Shown: positions 50,270 through 58,633 of the stretch, in pieces | Position numbering within the stretch: the first letter of the stretch is position 1 | How the letters are laid out: every line of letters starts with the position of its first letter | Source: Rudanella paleaurantiibacter | GTDB lineage: Bacteria; Bacteroidota; Bacteroidia; Cytophagales; Spirosomataceae | Reading direction: 5' to 3' | NCBI RefSeq assembly: GCF_009184635.1 | Contig: NZ_WELI01000002.1 | Location: 620,001-684,000 of the forward strand | Length of the DNA: 64,000 nucleotides | Notes under the pieces: model-generated | Told to the model about the DNA's origin: nothing | Database searches by the model: none | The model's input: the letters and a program-made list of their open reading frames with translations, nothing else | Made by a program: the position numbers and the translations under genes

Positions 50270-50968
50270 TTAGTTCAACCGAAGGGGCTTGCGGGCAAAA
50301 GATCGGTACTGCCGCACCACCGAAGCCACCCCCAAATGCCCCACAATGCTAGCGTACATGGCCGCGTCGGCCACGAAACCCTCTACGGGGCCACGTTTCT
50401 GAGTTTTGTAGGTGTTTTTGGCCGACCAGGGCACCCAGCAAACCCGCTTCTGGTGCTGCTGCATGTACTCGTTGATGGCTACTTCGAGTTGAAACCGCTC
50501 CACGGGACCACTTAACACGGCTTCCAGATCGGCCCGGCGGATAATTCGCTCCCCCGAAAGCAACACATCGGCCCGGCTCATGCGCACAAACCAGTCGGCC
50601 CGGAGCCGACGAAGAATGAGCATATCGGCCGGGCATCCTTGCCGCACCTGCCGCACAATTCGGCTCAGTTCAGCCCGGTTCATTTGCTGTAAATCGGCAT
50701 CCATCAGCAACACATAATCGGCCCGAATCTGGCTCAGCCCATGCCGAATGGCGGCCGTTTTGCCTTTGTTCTCCGGCAGTTGAAGCAGTAGGATTTTGGG
50801 CCAACGCTGCCGGATGGTCTGAGCCAACGATGGGTCATTGGAGCCATCATCAACGCACACAATCTGCTCCAGCCCCGGTACGCGCGTCACCACATCGAGT
50901 ACCGCCAACAAACGGTCGCCCTCGTTGTAAAACGGAATCAGGCAAGCTATGGAACAGGGTGTGTGCAT
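50270..50968 (-). CDS. GT2 family glycosyltransferase
   Basis: A 232-residue family 2 glycosyltransferase. The start CSIACLIPFYNEGDRLLAVL, the acidic VCVDDGSNDPS, LLQLPENKGKTAAIRHGLSQ and the metal-binding VLLMDADLQQM are all present. The C-terminal part (WVPWSAKNTYKTQKRGPVEG) is short and basic, without membrane helices. I start at ATG 50968 (MHTPCS). It stands apart from the main glycan cluster, between the serine genes and a small monooxygenase, all on the minus strand; its substrate is unknown. Confidence 0.85.
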   Translation of the reverse strand: MHTPCSIACLIPFYNEGDRLLAVLDVVTRVPGLEQIVCVDDGSNDPSLAQTIRQRWPKILLLQLPENKGKTAAIRHGLSQIRADYVLLMDADLQQMNRAELSRIVRQVRQGCPADMLILRRLRADWFVRMSRADVLLSGERIIRRADLEAVLSGPVERFQLEVAINEYMQQHQKRVCWVPWSAKNTYKTQKRGPVEGFVADAAMYASIVGHLGVASVVRQYRSFARKPLRLN

Positions 50969-51041
50969 ACCATGAGCGACGGCGGTTAATCCGCATCCCT
51001 CTAAAAACAAACCCTGTAGATATAATAGTTTTATTTATTAC

Positions 51042-51347
51042 CTACTGGCCACCCGCTACCTGCTCAATCCGCTCCGACGAAAACGCCAGGGGCTTATCGG
51101 CAAAGAGTTTTTTGGTAGCCGCCCAGGTAGACCGGAAAAGGTCGCTCTGTCGGTAAGCGTCGAGGGCTGCGGCCGACACCCAGTAACTGTACGTGATCCG
51201 AACGGCCGGATTATCGAGGTCGCGCAATAATTCGAGGTGCTGGCAACCCGGAAAAGCGCGAATCCGGTGTTTCGATAGGTCGAAAATTTGCTCAAACGCT
51301 TCCAGCTGGTCTTCCTGAAAGGTCATCCGAACGATACGAATCAGCAT
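51042..51347 (-). CDS. Small antibiotic biosynthesis monooxygenase (ABM)-like protein
   Basis: A 101-residue dimeric alpha-beta barrel protein. The start MLIRIVRMTFQEDQLEAFEQ and the later CQHLELLRDLDNPAVRITYS and LFRSTWAATKKLFADKPLAF match the ABM/quinol monooxygenase-like fold. ABM members act without cofactor on quinones, or are uncharacterised housekeeping proteins. The start ATG 51347 is chosen, since the longer frame adds 26 unrelated residues. The gap to the divergent aldo-keto reductase is 188 bases. Confidence 0.8.
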   Translation of the reverse strand: MLIRIVRMTFQEDQLEAFEQIFDLSKHRIRAFPGCQHLELLRDLDNPAVRITYSYWVSAAALDAYRQSDLFRSTWAATKKLFADKPLAFSSERIEQVAGGQ

Positions 51348-51535
51348 AATGGTCTTTTTGCCAAAATTGCCGAAAAATGGTGGATCGACTTCGGTTTCTG
51401 GGCAGGCTTTTCTGCGTATCTGCAAAAAGCGGCCCTGTAGGCAGTAGGCCCACCCGACCTAATTGGTTATAGAGAAATAAAGGGCAAATGGGTTTGCCCG
51501 TGCATCTTTGTGACTTCGTTTTATCGATTATCCTT

Positions 51536-52507
51536 ATGCAATACAGAACCTTCGGCCGCACAGGCTGGCAAGTATCCGACATTGGCTACGGCATGTGGGG
51601 CCTCGCGGGCTGGACAGGCTCCGAGCGCGAAACCGTCGACCGGGCTCTCGACCGTTCCGTTGAACTGGGCTGCAACTTTTTCGACACTGCCTGGGGCTAC
51701 GGTGAGGGCCTGAGCGAAACTATTCTGGGCGACCTCATGAAGCGGTATTCCGACAAAACCTTGTTTGCCGCAACCAAAATTCCGCCCAAAAACCGTAAAT
51801 GGCCTTCAAAATCGCACTTCTCCATCGACGATGTGTTTCCGGCTGACTACATTGTGGAGTACACCGAAAAGAGCCTCAAAAATCTGGGCGTCGACACCAT
51901 CGACCTGCAACAGTTTCACGTTTGGGAAGATGCCTGGGCCGACCGCGACGAGTGGAAGGAGGCCATCCAGAAACTCACGCAGGCCGGTAAGGTGCGGGCC
52001 TGGGGCATTTCGGTAAATCGCTGGGAGCCCGACAACGTGCTCAACACACTTCGCACGGGCCTAATTGATGGCGTGCAGGTGATTTACAATATTTTTGACC
52101 AGGCTCCCGAAGATAATCTCTTCCCGCTCTGCCGTGAGTTGGGCGTGGGCGTGATTGCCCGCGTACCGTTTGACGAAGGCACGCTGACGGGTACGTTTAC
52201 CAAAGAAACCACGTTCCCGGCCGAAGACTGGCGCTCGACTTACTTCGTGCCCGAAAACCTGAACGCCAGCGTCGACCATGCCGATGCCCTCAAGCCGCTC
52301 ATTCCGGCCGGTATGACCATGCCCGAAATGGCTCTGCGGTTTATTCTGAGCAACCCCGACGTAGCCACCACAATTCCGGGTATGCGGCAACTCCGCAACG
52401 TAGAGGCCAATTGCGCCACCAGCGATGCTGGCGCACTCTCCCCCCAACTACTGGCCGAATTGAAAGGCCACCGCTGGGACCGCACACCTACCGAGTGGAG
52501 TCAGTAG
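51536..52507 (+). CDS. Aldo/keto reductase
   Basis: A 323-residue (beta/alpha)8 NADPH-dependent oxidoreductase. The start MQYRTFGRTGWQVSDIGYG is typical of the family. The catalytic residues are Asp50 and Tyr55 in FFDTAWGYGEGL, Lys near residue 81 in FAATKIPPK and His near 118 in QQFHVW. The C-terminal NADPH-binding end has TTIPGMRQLRNVEAN. It reduces aldehydes or ketones; the substrate is unknown. I use ATG 51536, because the longer frame adds 16 residues without family similarity. Its 3' end meets a perfect 39-bp hairpin. Confidence 0.92.
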   Translation: MQYRTFGRTGWQVSDIGYGMWGLAGWTGSERETVDRALDRSVELGCNFFDTAWGYGEGLSETILGDLMKRYSDKTLFAATKIPPKNRKWPSKSHFSIDDVFPADYIVEYTEKSLKNLGVDTIDLQQFHVWEDAWADRDEWKEAIQKLTQAGKVRAWGISVNRWEPDNVLNTLRTGLIDGVQVIYNIFDQAPEDNLFPLCRELGVGVIARVPFDEGTLTGTFTKETTFPAEDWRSTYFVPENLNASVDHADALKPLIPAGMTMPEMALRFILSNPDVATTIPGMRQLRNVEANCATSDAGALSPQLLAELKGHRWDRTPTEWSQ

Positions 52508-52524
52508 GCGTGGATCGTGGATAT

Positions 52525-52617
52525 TGAATAATGTGTAATGAATAATGGATAATGGGCTGACGCGAAAGCAGTTTTCTGGCGTCAGCCCATTATCCATTAT
52601 TCATTACACATTATTCA
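52525..52617. repeat. Perfect 39-bp hairpin of AATAATG-type units
   Basis: The left arm (52525-52563) and right arm (52579-52617) are fully complementary over 39 bases, with a 15-base loop. The outer part consists of AATAATG-like units and the inner part is GGGCTGACGC. It fills the gap between the convergent aldo/keto reductase and PNPOx-like genes. A relative with imperfect arms is at 40850-40930. Confidence 0.92.
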
Positions 52618-52624
52618 TCATACA

Positions 52625-53266
52625 TTATCCCTTAAAACTGGCTATATAATCCGGCACAGCAATGTCTTTTGATTGAATCGGGTCCTGAATCGGCTGGCCG
52701 TACTGTAGGCTGACCGGTACAACACCCGCCCAATGCGGTAAGTCGAGGTCTTCAGGGTCATCGTTGACGTTGCCCGTTCGGACCTTTGCCGAGGCTTCTT
52801 CAATTTCAATGGCCAGCACCATTGTCTTCTTCATCTCGCTTGCACTGGGTGGTCGGGTATCGGCCCAACGGCCGGGCATCAGATGCTCGGTAATGCGCTC
52901 CAGTGCCGCCCAGGCTTCGTCAGGGTCATCAACCAACCGGGTTTGCCCAAACAGAACCACCGACCGGTAATTGACCGAGTGACTGAACGCCGACCGGGCC
53001 AGCACCAACCCATCCACGTGCGTGACCGCCACACAAACCGGCACCCCTTGCGCCAGCTGGCGAAAAAAATGACTACCCACCGACCCGTGAATGTACACGG
53101 TGTTGTCGATGCGGCCGTAGGCGGTTGGAATCAGAAACGGTTGCCCGTCGAGTTGGTAACTCACATGGCAGACCAGCCCCGCATCGAGAATGGGGTAAAT
53201 AGTGGCCGTATCGTGATGGCCACGCTTGGGCAGCCGCGAGAGTTTGGTTCGGTTAGTTGGCGTCAT
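52625..53266 (-). CDS. Pyridoxamine 5'-phosphate oxidase-like flavin protein
   Basis: A 213-residue split-barrel protein. The start MTPTNRTKLSRLPKRGHHDT matches the group that opens with a KRLPKRG-like segment, followed by LVCHVSYQLDGQPFLIPTAY, the barrel strand NTVYIHGSVGSHFFRQLAQG and NYRSVVLFGQTRLV. Such proteins bind FMN or heme or F420 and are often annotated as 5-nitroimidazole-resistance-like or general stress flavoproteins; the cofactor cannot be told. I use ATG 53266. It is 131 bases downstream of the SDR gene on the same strand. Confidence 0.82.
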   Translation of the reverse strand: MTPTNRTKLSRLPKRGHHDTATIYPILDAGLVCHVSYQLDGQPFLIPTAYGRIDNTVYIHGSVGSHFFRQLAQGVPVCVAVTHVDGLVLARSAFSHSVNYRSVVLFGQTRLVDDPDEAWAALERITEHLMPGRWADTRPPSASEMKKTMVLAIEIEEASAKVRTGNVNDDPEDLDLPHWAGVVPVSLQYGQPIQDPIQSKDIAVPDYIASFKG

Positions 53267-53397
53267 ATGCGTACAGATAAGCGGTATGCCGACCCAAAAC
53301 ATAGCCTGTTCCGGGTCGAACAACAGCCCAAAGCTATACAGACGCCGGACCATACCACCCGTCCAGTTTTTCGAAGTAAACTGGTCCGGTTGACTTT

Positions 53398-54102
53398 CTA
53401 ATACTCCTGCGACAGCGGGTGGATCATGAACTCATCGACGACAACGTGGGCCGGCCGACTGATGATAAACAGCATCGACTCGGCCATGTCCTCGTTTTTG
53501 AGCCAGTTCTTCGACGTTTCGTGACCGTGTCCTTTGGCGTGAAAATGCGAATCGACCAGACCTGAGTACACACCCGTTACTTTGATACCAAACGACCGCA
53601 CCTCTTTCCGAAGGGCACCCATAAAGGCCTCCTGCGCGTACTTGCTCGCCGTGTACAGCGAGCCGCCCGCAAAGGTGCGCTTGGCTACGTCGGAGGCTAC
53701 CACCACCACATGGCCCGAACCCTGCGCTTTTAAGGTGGGCAAAGCGGCTTTGGTGAGCACAAACGTGCCTTTCACGTTAGTTGCCATCAGCTCGTCCCAC
53801 TCGGTCACGGTCAGTTCATCCACATTCTTGAAAACTCCGTAGCCCGCGTTGTTAATGACTACATCAATCTTACCAAAGCGGTCGAGGGCTGTTTGGACAA
53901 CCGTTGCCATGTCGGCCTCGCTGGCAACATCGCCGGGTACGGCCACAATGCCGGGGTGCTCCAATTCGAGCGATTTCAGGTCTTCGGCGTTGCGGGCGGT
54001 AGCTACTACATTGGCCCCGTTCTGAGCCAAAAGCAGGGCCGTAGCGCGCCCGATGCCCCGGGAAGCTCCCGAAATTAGTACGACTTTGTCTCTTACGTTC
54101 AT
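53398..54102 (-). CDS. SDR family oxidoreductase
   Basis: A 234-residue short-chain dehydrogenase. The cofactor motif is VVLISGASRGIGRATAL, with NNAGYGVFKNVDEL in the middle, the catalytic serine in VVVVASDVAKR, and the YxxxK motif in SLYTASKYAQEAF. It is a classical NAD(P)H-dependent cytosolic enzyme with an unknown substrate. The ATG at 54102 is directly preceded by a strong -7-type element, so a leaderless transcript is likely. A terminator of the upstream fasciclin gene lies just before it. Confidence 0.9.
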   Translation of the reverse strand: MNVRDKVVLISGASRGIGRATALLLAQNGANVVATARNAEDLKSLELEHPGIVAVPGDVASEADMATVVQTALDRFGKIDVVINNAGYGVFKNVDELTVTEWDELMATNVKGTFVLTKAALPTLKAQGSGHVVVVASDVAKRTFAGGSLYTASKYAQEAFMGALRKEVRSFGIKVTGVYSGLVDSHFHAKGHGHETSKNWLKNEDMAESMLFIISRPAHVVVDEFMIHPLSQEY

Positions 54103-54106
54103 AAAA

Positions 54107-54114
54107 CAAAAATA
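54107..54114 (-). promoter_or_regulatory. -7-type element four bases before the SDR start codon
   Basis: On the minus strand TATTTTTG fully matches TAnnTTTG and ends four bases before the ATG at 54102. No good TTTG lies at the usual spacing, so support is moderate. If used, the transcript would have almost no leader. Confidence 0.4.
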
Positions 54115-54127
54115 CGCCTAACCCGCA

Positions 54128-54160
54128 CAAAAAAACCCAGCTCAAGCGAGCCGGGCTTTT
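54128..54160 (-). terminator. Intrinsic terminator of the fasciclin gene
   Basis: On the minus strand AAAAGCCCGGCTCGCTTGAG runs into GCTGGGTTTTTTT, a GC-rich stem with one or two mismatches and a good U-tract, 57 bases after the fasciclin stop codon. Confidence 0.75.
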
Positions 54161-54216
54161 CCCTGTGGATTTGATTATCTATTCTAACAAGCCTACCATC
54201 AAACACCTATGGTTTC

Positions 54217-54771
54217 TTACTTAGGCATCAGCACGGTATCGATCGTGTGAATCACGCCGTTTGACTGATACACATCGGCGATGTCGACCATGGCTGAACC
54301 ACCTTTTTCGTCAACAATTTCAATGCCTTTACCCTTCATTTTGGCCGTCAGGGTGCCACCAGCTACCGTTTTCAGCGTAGCCGAGCCGTTACCGTCCTTA
54401 ATTTGCTTGGCCAGCGCCTTGCTGTCTACCTTACCAGCTACCACGTGGTAAGTCAGAATACCGGTCAGGGTGCCTTTATTCTCAGGCTTTACCAGTGTTT
54501 CAACGGTACCGGCGGGCAGTTTACCGAACGCCTTGTCGGTCGGAGCAAATACCGTGAACGGACCAGCGCCTTGCAGGGTCTCTACCAGACCGGCGGCCTT
54601 CACAGCGGCCACCAGAGTGGTGTGATCTTTTGAATTGACGGCGTTCTCAATGATGTTCTTCGTTGGGTACATCGGGGCACCGCCTACTGTTTTTGGAGCC
54701 TGTGCCTGAACTGAAGTTGAAACGGCCAGGAGAGTCAATGCGGCAAAAACTGATTTTATGATCGCTTTCAT
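54217..54771 (-). CDS. Secreted fasciclin (FAS1) domain protein
   Basis: A 184-residue protein. The signal peptide [20 protein letters not shown] (cleaved near VQAQA) is followed by one FAS1 domain (from about residue 40): [52 protein letters not shown] and the C-terminal [15 protein letters not shown]. The H1 and H2 motifs of the family are both visible. FAS1 proteins act in adhesion or carbohydrate binding. I start at ATG 54771 because the longer frame lacks a signal peptide at its start. Confidence 0.93.
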   Translation of the reverse strand: MKAIIKSVFAALTLLAVSTSVQAQAPKTVGGAPMYPTKNIIENAVNSKDHTTLVAAVKAAGLVETLQGAGPFTVFAPTDKAFGKLPAGTVETLVKPENKGTLTGILTYHVVAGKVDSKALAKQIKDGNGSATLKTVAGGTLTAKMKGKGIEIVDEKGGSAMVDIADVYQSNGVIHTIDTVLMPK

Positions 54772-55012
54772 GTGTGTTGCGAAATGAGGTTTTTTGTGAA
54801 ACGTATCGTGGTTGCAACCGATTACTGTCATACCTACGCACCTGTTGGACACACGGATTGAATGATGCATAAAATTTTGTCAAAAAGGGCCAACAGGTCT
54901 CTGAATATCAATCTATTATTTGACTTAAGACTTCCCTGTCGGCACCCCTCAAAGCACTGTCTGTAAGCTCGTAAGCACCCAACAGGCACCTTTTTCTTTC
55001 GCAAACCGCCCG

Positions 55013-55020
55013 TACCTTTG
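55013..55020 (+). promoter_or_regulatory. -7 element five bases before the DMT transporter start
   Basis: TACCTTTG fully matches TAnnTTTG and ends five bases before the ATG at 55026. A T-run (TTTT at 54991-54994) is 18 bases upstream. A leaderless or near-leaderless transcript is expected. Confidence 0.4.
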
Positions 55021-55025
55021 CGAGT

Positions 55026-55922
55026 ATGATCTACCTCGTTGCCAGCATTATTCTTTCCGTACTGCTGCTGCTCAACTTCCGGCTCTTTCCGCGGTTTGGG
55101 GTCAATACCACCCAGGCTATTGTGTTTAATTACCCCGTTTGTTTCCTGACGGGCCTACTGCTGATGCCCGCGGGGCAATCTTTCTCAATCGACTTCACAC
55201 AAACCTGGACCTGGCTGGCTCTAATCCTGGGTGTCGGATTCATTGTCACGTTCCTATTGTCGGGGGCGAGCACACAACGCAGCGGTATCACGGCCACTTC
55301 GCTGGCCAATAATTTATCGCTGGTAATTCCGGTAACGTTCAGTCTGCTGGTGCTCGGGGGCGGCAAAGTGTTCGATGCGCTCAATTATCTGGGGCTGGCG
55401 CTCGCTCTGGTAGCCGTTGGGTTGAGCACGTACAAAAAATCGGAATCAGGTACGAATACAGGCAGTAACCTCTGGCTACCGGTGGCCGTATTTCTGATGT
55501 ACGGGTTTACCAACACCACCATCAATTACATGAACGTGCGGTACATCACAGCAGCCGACCAAACCGTGGCCGTAACCCTCACTATGGTGCTGGGTGCCAT
55601 TGTGGCCGGGGCTGTTTTGCTCGCCATTCGGCTCGTGCGCGGGCAGGAACGCATCGAAGCCCGCAGCTTTGTGGCCGCCGTCACATTAGGAGTGCCCAAT
55701 TACCTGAGCTTTTACACCCTGATTCTGGCCCTGTCGGCCTATAGTGGCAACGGCGCTTTTGTGTATCCGGTGTATAATATCGGCGTGATTCTGCTGGCAG
55801 CCGGCACAGCGGCTCTTTTCTTCCGCGAGCAGTTGTCGGGCCTCAACAAGGTTGGGCTGGCTTTAGCCGTGCTGGCCATTGCGCTTATTTCGTGGCAGGA
55901 GCTTAGCGCCCTGCTGGCCTGA
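55026..55922 (+). CDS. DMT superfamily (EamA-like) transporter
   Basis: A 298-residue inner-membrane protein with about ten transmembrane helices in two EamA-like halves. Marks include the short hydrophobic start MIYLVASIILSVLLLLNFRL, FLLSGASTQRSGITATSLAN, and FFREQLSGLNKVGLALAVLA at the end, which is the usual last-helix signature. EamA proteins export or take up small metabolites such as amino acids or nucleosides; the substrate is unknown. It is followed by DUF3817 and a 69-residue protein on the same strand. Confidence 0.85.
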   Translation: MIYLVASIILSVLLLLNFRLFPRFGVNTTQAIVFNYPVCFLTGLLLMPAGQSFSIDFTQTWTWLALILGVGFIVTFLLSGASTQRSGITATSLANNLSLVIPVTFSLLVLGGGKVFDALNYLGLALALVAVGLSTYKKSESGTNTGSNLWLPVAVFLMYGFTNTTINYMNVRYITAADQTVAVTLTMVLGAIVAGAVLLAIRLVRGQERIEARSFVAAVTLGVPNYLSFYTLILALSAYSGNGAFVYPVYNIGVILLAAGTAALFFREQLSGLNKVGLALAVLAIALISWQELSALLA

Positions 55923-56123
55923 CGGGTTTCTCCATTTTATTTATCCTCACGTTTCCTCACCGGACCTACTTCGCCGAGAGTCCCCTTACAGTTCGATTCA
56001 GAACCGCTCATCACAAAGTGGGGTTTGGGGCGATTTATTTTCTGCCTGCCACGGTTTTCTTGTCAATCTTTCTCCCGCCAGCCTGCCAAACCCACGGCGG
56101 CTTGCCACATTCTGTCTACCGTT

Positions 56124-56435
56124 ATGTTCGACCTGTTGAAATCCCAACTGGGGCGTCTTCGTATTCTGGCCTTCCTCGAAGGCGTTTCGTTTCTGTTGCT
56201 GATCGGTATCGGTATGCCGCTCAAATATGCCTACGCCATGCCCATGCCCAACCGCATTATTGGTATGGCACACGGGCTACTCTTTGTTCTGTACGTATTG
56301 CTCGTGATTCAGTGCGGCATTGAGTATCGCTGGGGCTGGCGAAAAACCGGCCTGGCCCTATTGGCTTCGATTATTCCGCTGGGTACGTTCTGGGCCGATG
56401 CCCGGCTGTTTCGCCATCCAAACCAAACCCTCTGA
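56124..56435 (+). CDS. DUF3817 domain membrane protein
   Basis: A 103-residue protein with three transmembrane helices (LRILAFLEGVSFLLLIGIGM, GMAHGLLFVLYVLLVI, GLALLASIIPLGTFWADARL). The opening RILAFLEGVSFLLL and MPMPNRIIGMAHG, plus the end FWADARLFR, are the DUF3817 signature. The role is unknown. I use ATG 56124; the longer frames upstream have no similarity. It is followed after five bases by a small protein gene, probably co-transcribed. Confidence 0.88.
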   Translation: MFDLLKSQLGRLRILAFLEGVSFLLLIGIGMPLKYAYAMPMPNRIIGMAHGLLFVLYVLLVIQCGIEYRWGWRKTGLALLASIIPLGTFWADARLFRHPNQTL

Positions 56436-56440
56436 CGTGT

Positions 56441-56650
56441 ATGGACGTGTTAGTTTTTAAAACCGATTTGACGCAACAACACTTGCCCTTGCTCACCCAT
56501 ACACTGGCCCCATTGGGTGGACTTCTGCGCTGGTCGGTGGACTGGGAAGACTGCGATCGGGTGCTGCGGGTTGAGAGCAATGACCTTCCCTCGCAGGTGG
56601 TAATTCGGGAGCTTGAACAGCTAAAAATCAGTTGTGAGGAGCTTACTTAA
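56441..56650 (+). CDS. Small soluble protein, function unknown
   Basis: A 69-residue protein (MDVLVFKTDLTQQHLPLLTH, WSVDWEDCDRVLRVESND). The alternating beta-alpha-beta pattern recalls small ferredoxin-like or HMA-like folds, without a CxxC metal site. It begins five bases after the DUF3817 stop, so it is probably translated from the same message. Its stop is followed by AT-rich sequence and a terminator. I do not recognise a named family. Confidence 0.65.
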   Translation: MDVLVFKTDLTQQHLPLLTHTLAPLGGLLRWSVDWEDCDRVLRVESNDLPSQVVIRELEQLKISCEELT

Positions 56651-56732
56651 CTATTTTGAAAAATAATACCACTATTTTTCAACCTTGAAACATTTCGATA
56701 CGCCCCGCCGTTTACTATACAACTGCGTCGCG

Positions 56733-56766
56733 AAGCTCGCCTGATACTCTCGGGCGAGCTTTTTTA
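56733..56766. terminator. Bidirectional intrinsic terminator
   Basis: AAGCTCGCC, loop, GGCGAGCTT and a T-run, between the convergent small-protein gene and the AraC-type regulator. The stop codon of the regulator is in the T-run. Confidence 0.85.
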
Positions 56767-57954
56767 TTGTCCGACAAATTCCTTCGGTGAGGTGCCGGTA
56801 AACTTCCGAAAGGCCCGGTTAAACGTAGCCTTCGAATTGAATCCGCAGTTGAGCGCCAGTCCCAGAAAACTCAAATGCGTGTTGGCCGGATTGAGCAGTT
56901 GCCGCTTGAACTCTTCAACCCGGTACTCGTTCACAAAATCATTGAAGTTCTTCCCCACACCCGTATTGATTACCTGCGATAGCACAACCGGATTGGTGTG
57001 CATACGCCGGGCCAGATCGGTCAGCGACAGGTCGGGCTCGAGATAGGGCTTTTCAGCAGCCATGTATTGGAGCAATGTGTCGCGCAAAGGCACCAACCCA
57101 TCGGGAACCGGGGGCGTGCCAATGGGTTGATGTGCCCCCCGACCAACCGGGGTCAAGGCTTCTCGGCCGGGGACCGACTCTGCCAGGAGTACCGGCTCAG
57201 GCACCGATTCAGCCTGAAATGCCAGCCGACGGCCGGGCTGAACCTGCGCATAGCCGTTGATACTGATGTAATAAATCAGCACCACTTTGGCCAATTCGTC
57301 CCACCAGTTCTGCCAGAAATTCAGGCTGAGAGCCACACTCAAGCCATCCATCAGAAAACCAAAAAGCGTGGCCAGCGTGAGCGCAATAAGAAAGTTGCGG
57401 AACCACCTGAAACTGATCGAGTCCGTTTCGGAAAACTGATTGGTGATCCAGGCGCGGTATTGCCGATAAAGCCGCAACGACAGGAAAAGGTAATACAGAT
57501 CAATGACTACCCCGAACCAAAATTCCAGATCATCGAGGTGATATGGTCCATTCACCTGCGTTTTCCAGTACCGCACAAAGTTGGGCCCCTGCGCAAACAC
57601 AACGAGGTGATACGTCACCTGAATCAGAAACGGAACGGCGTGCCAGCCATCGCGCCGGGAAAACCGAAAATCGGTGTTAACCTGCGTGCGGAGATAGAAA
57701 TAGCACAAAACCGGCAACAGGTAGCCGAGGGTTCGGGGAAAAAACTCCAGTTGGTTCCAAAGGATTTCAATACCGCCAAAACCCAGCATATACTCCCAGA
57801 TATTGAACGCCATACCCACCAGCACCCAACCCAGCAGGATGTCGGACAGCCGTTCTTCTCGACGACCACGAAGCCAAAGTAACAAGGCATACCCCCAGGC
57901 CTGAACAAACCCGAAAAGCAGCGGACTGGAGTAGGCCGAAAAATAGAACGACAT
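56764..57954 (-). CDS. AraC-type regulator with a membrane-embedded N-terminal domain
   Basis: A 396-residue protein: about seven transmembrane helices (residues 1-230), a short variable linker, and a C-terminal AraC-type helix-turn-helix domain (from about residue 295; LSLTDLARRMHTNPVVLSQV and FNDFVNEYRVEEFKRQLL, GFNSKATFNRAFRKFTGTSP). The DNA-binding part is complete and has the family signature. Its sensor sits in the membrane, a layout common in Bacteroidota. I use ATG 57954, as the longer frame starts with TTG. The next gene on the same strand (57995) lies 40 bases upstream, so it may be the last gene of the 58634/57995 operon and regulate it. Confidence 0.9.
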   Translation of the reverse strand: MSFYFSAYSSPLLFGFVQAWGYALLLWLRGRREERLSDILLGWVLVGMAFNIWEYMLGFGGIEILWNQLEFFPRTLGYLLPVLCYFYLRTQVNTDFRFSRRDGWHAVPFLIQVTYHLVVFAQGPNFVRYWKTQVNGPYHLDDLEFWFGVVIDLYYLFLSLRLYRQYRAWITNQFSETDSISFRWFRNFLIALTLATLFGFLMDGLSVALSLNFWQNWWDELAKVVLIYYISINGYAQVQPGRRLAFQAESVPEPVLLAESVPGREALTPVGRGAHQPIGTPPVPDGLVPLRDTLLQYMAAEKPYLEPDLSLTDLARRMHTNPVVLSQVINTGVGKNFNDFVNEYRVEEFKRQLLNPANTHLSFLGLALNCGFNSKATFNRAFRKFTGTSPKEFVGQ

Positions 57955-57994
57955 CGCGACAGACAATTGAACGGTAAGCAATATACGACCGTGA

Positions 57995-58621
57995 CTATTT
58001 CACATCAAATACCTGGCCGGCGTCTTCTTTTTCCACCGTCAGAAACGGCTTACCCGCGTCGATTCGCTTACCGCTCATAACGGTATTAACCTGCTCACTA
58101 TCGGCCAGATACAAACGGGTACCCACCGGAAAGCTAAATGATTTGAAACCAATTAACGGGGGTAGTGTAAAAATTGTAGTACCGTTGCCAGTAGCCCCCG
58201 GCTCGTAGCTAATCAGGGCGATTTTGCGGGGTATTACGCTCGGGTTATGCAGCCGAAACGTAACGCGGTCTGCGTTCACCACCGACGGCCTGGGTTCGGT
58301 AGATCGACGCGATGTGGATGCCACATCGGTAAAGAGAGTTTTACCTTCGTCGGTCCGGGTCACTGTCAGAATCAGGTCCTGCTTTGCTTCGCCATCCTGA
58401 CTAAAATACAGCCTGGAGCCAACCGGCCAATTACAGGGAATGGTCTCACGCCGACTCATGGTAAAGCCGTATTTAATCCCCGGCCCTTCCACCAGAAACA
58501 TGCGGTGATAGCCCAGCGTGTTTTTAAGTAGGAAGGTGATGCGGGCGGGAGTGCCACTAGTACCCGATTGCGCTTTTGCCTCGGCACATAGCAGCAGGAA
58601 AACAAGGAGGTAAATTTTCAT
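57995..58621 (-). CDS. Secreted protein with an internal duplication
   Basis: A 208-residue protein with a signal peptide (MKIYLLVFLLLCAEAKAQ). The mature part has two similar halves: ARITFLLKNTLGYHRMFLVE with WPVGSRLYFSQDGE in the first, and DRVTFRLHNPSVIPRKIALI with FPVGTRLYLADSEQ in the second. Each half is probably one beta-sandwich domain. I know no named family. It begins 12 bases after the stop of the outer-membrane barrel gene, so the two are co-transcribed. A periplasmic or surface partner of the barrel is a plausible role. Confidence 0.75.
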   Translation of the reverse strand: MKIYLLVFLLLCAEAKAQSGTSGTPARITFLLKNTLGYHRMFLVEGPGIKYGFTMSRRETIPCNWPVGSRLYFSQDGEAKQDLILTVTRTDEGKTLFTDVASTSRRSTEPRPSVVNADRVTFRLHNPSVIPRKIALISYEPGATGNGTTIFTLPPLIGFKSFSFPVGTRLYLADSEQVNTVMSGKRIDAGKPFLTVEKEDAGQVFDVK

Positions 58622-58633
58622 AGCAGATGTTAC

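Noticed and set aside
56998-57882. 294-residue open frame opposite the AraC-type regulator
   Set aside because: Shadow of the regulator on the other strand, Gln/Arg/Pro-rich with no domain.
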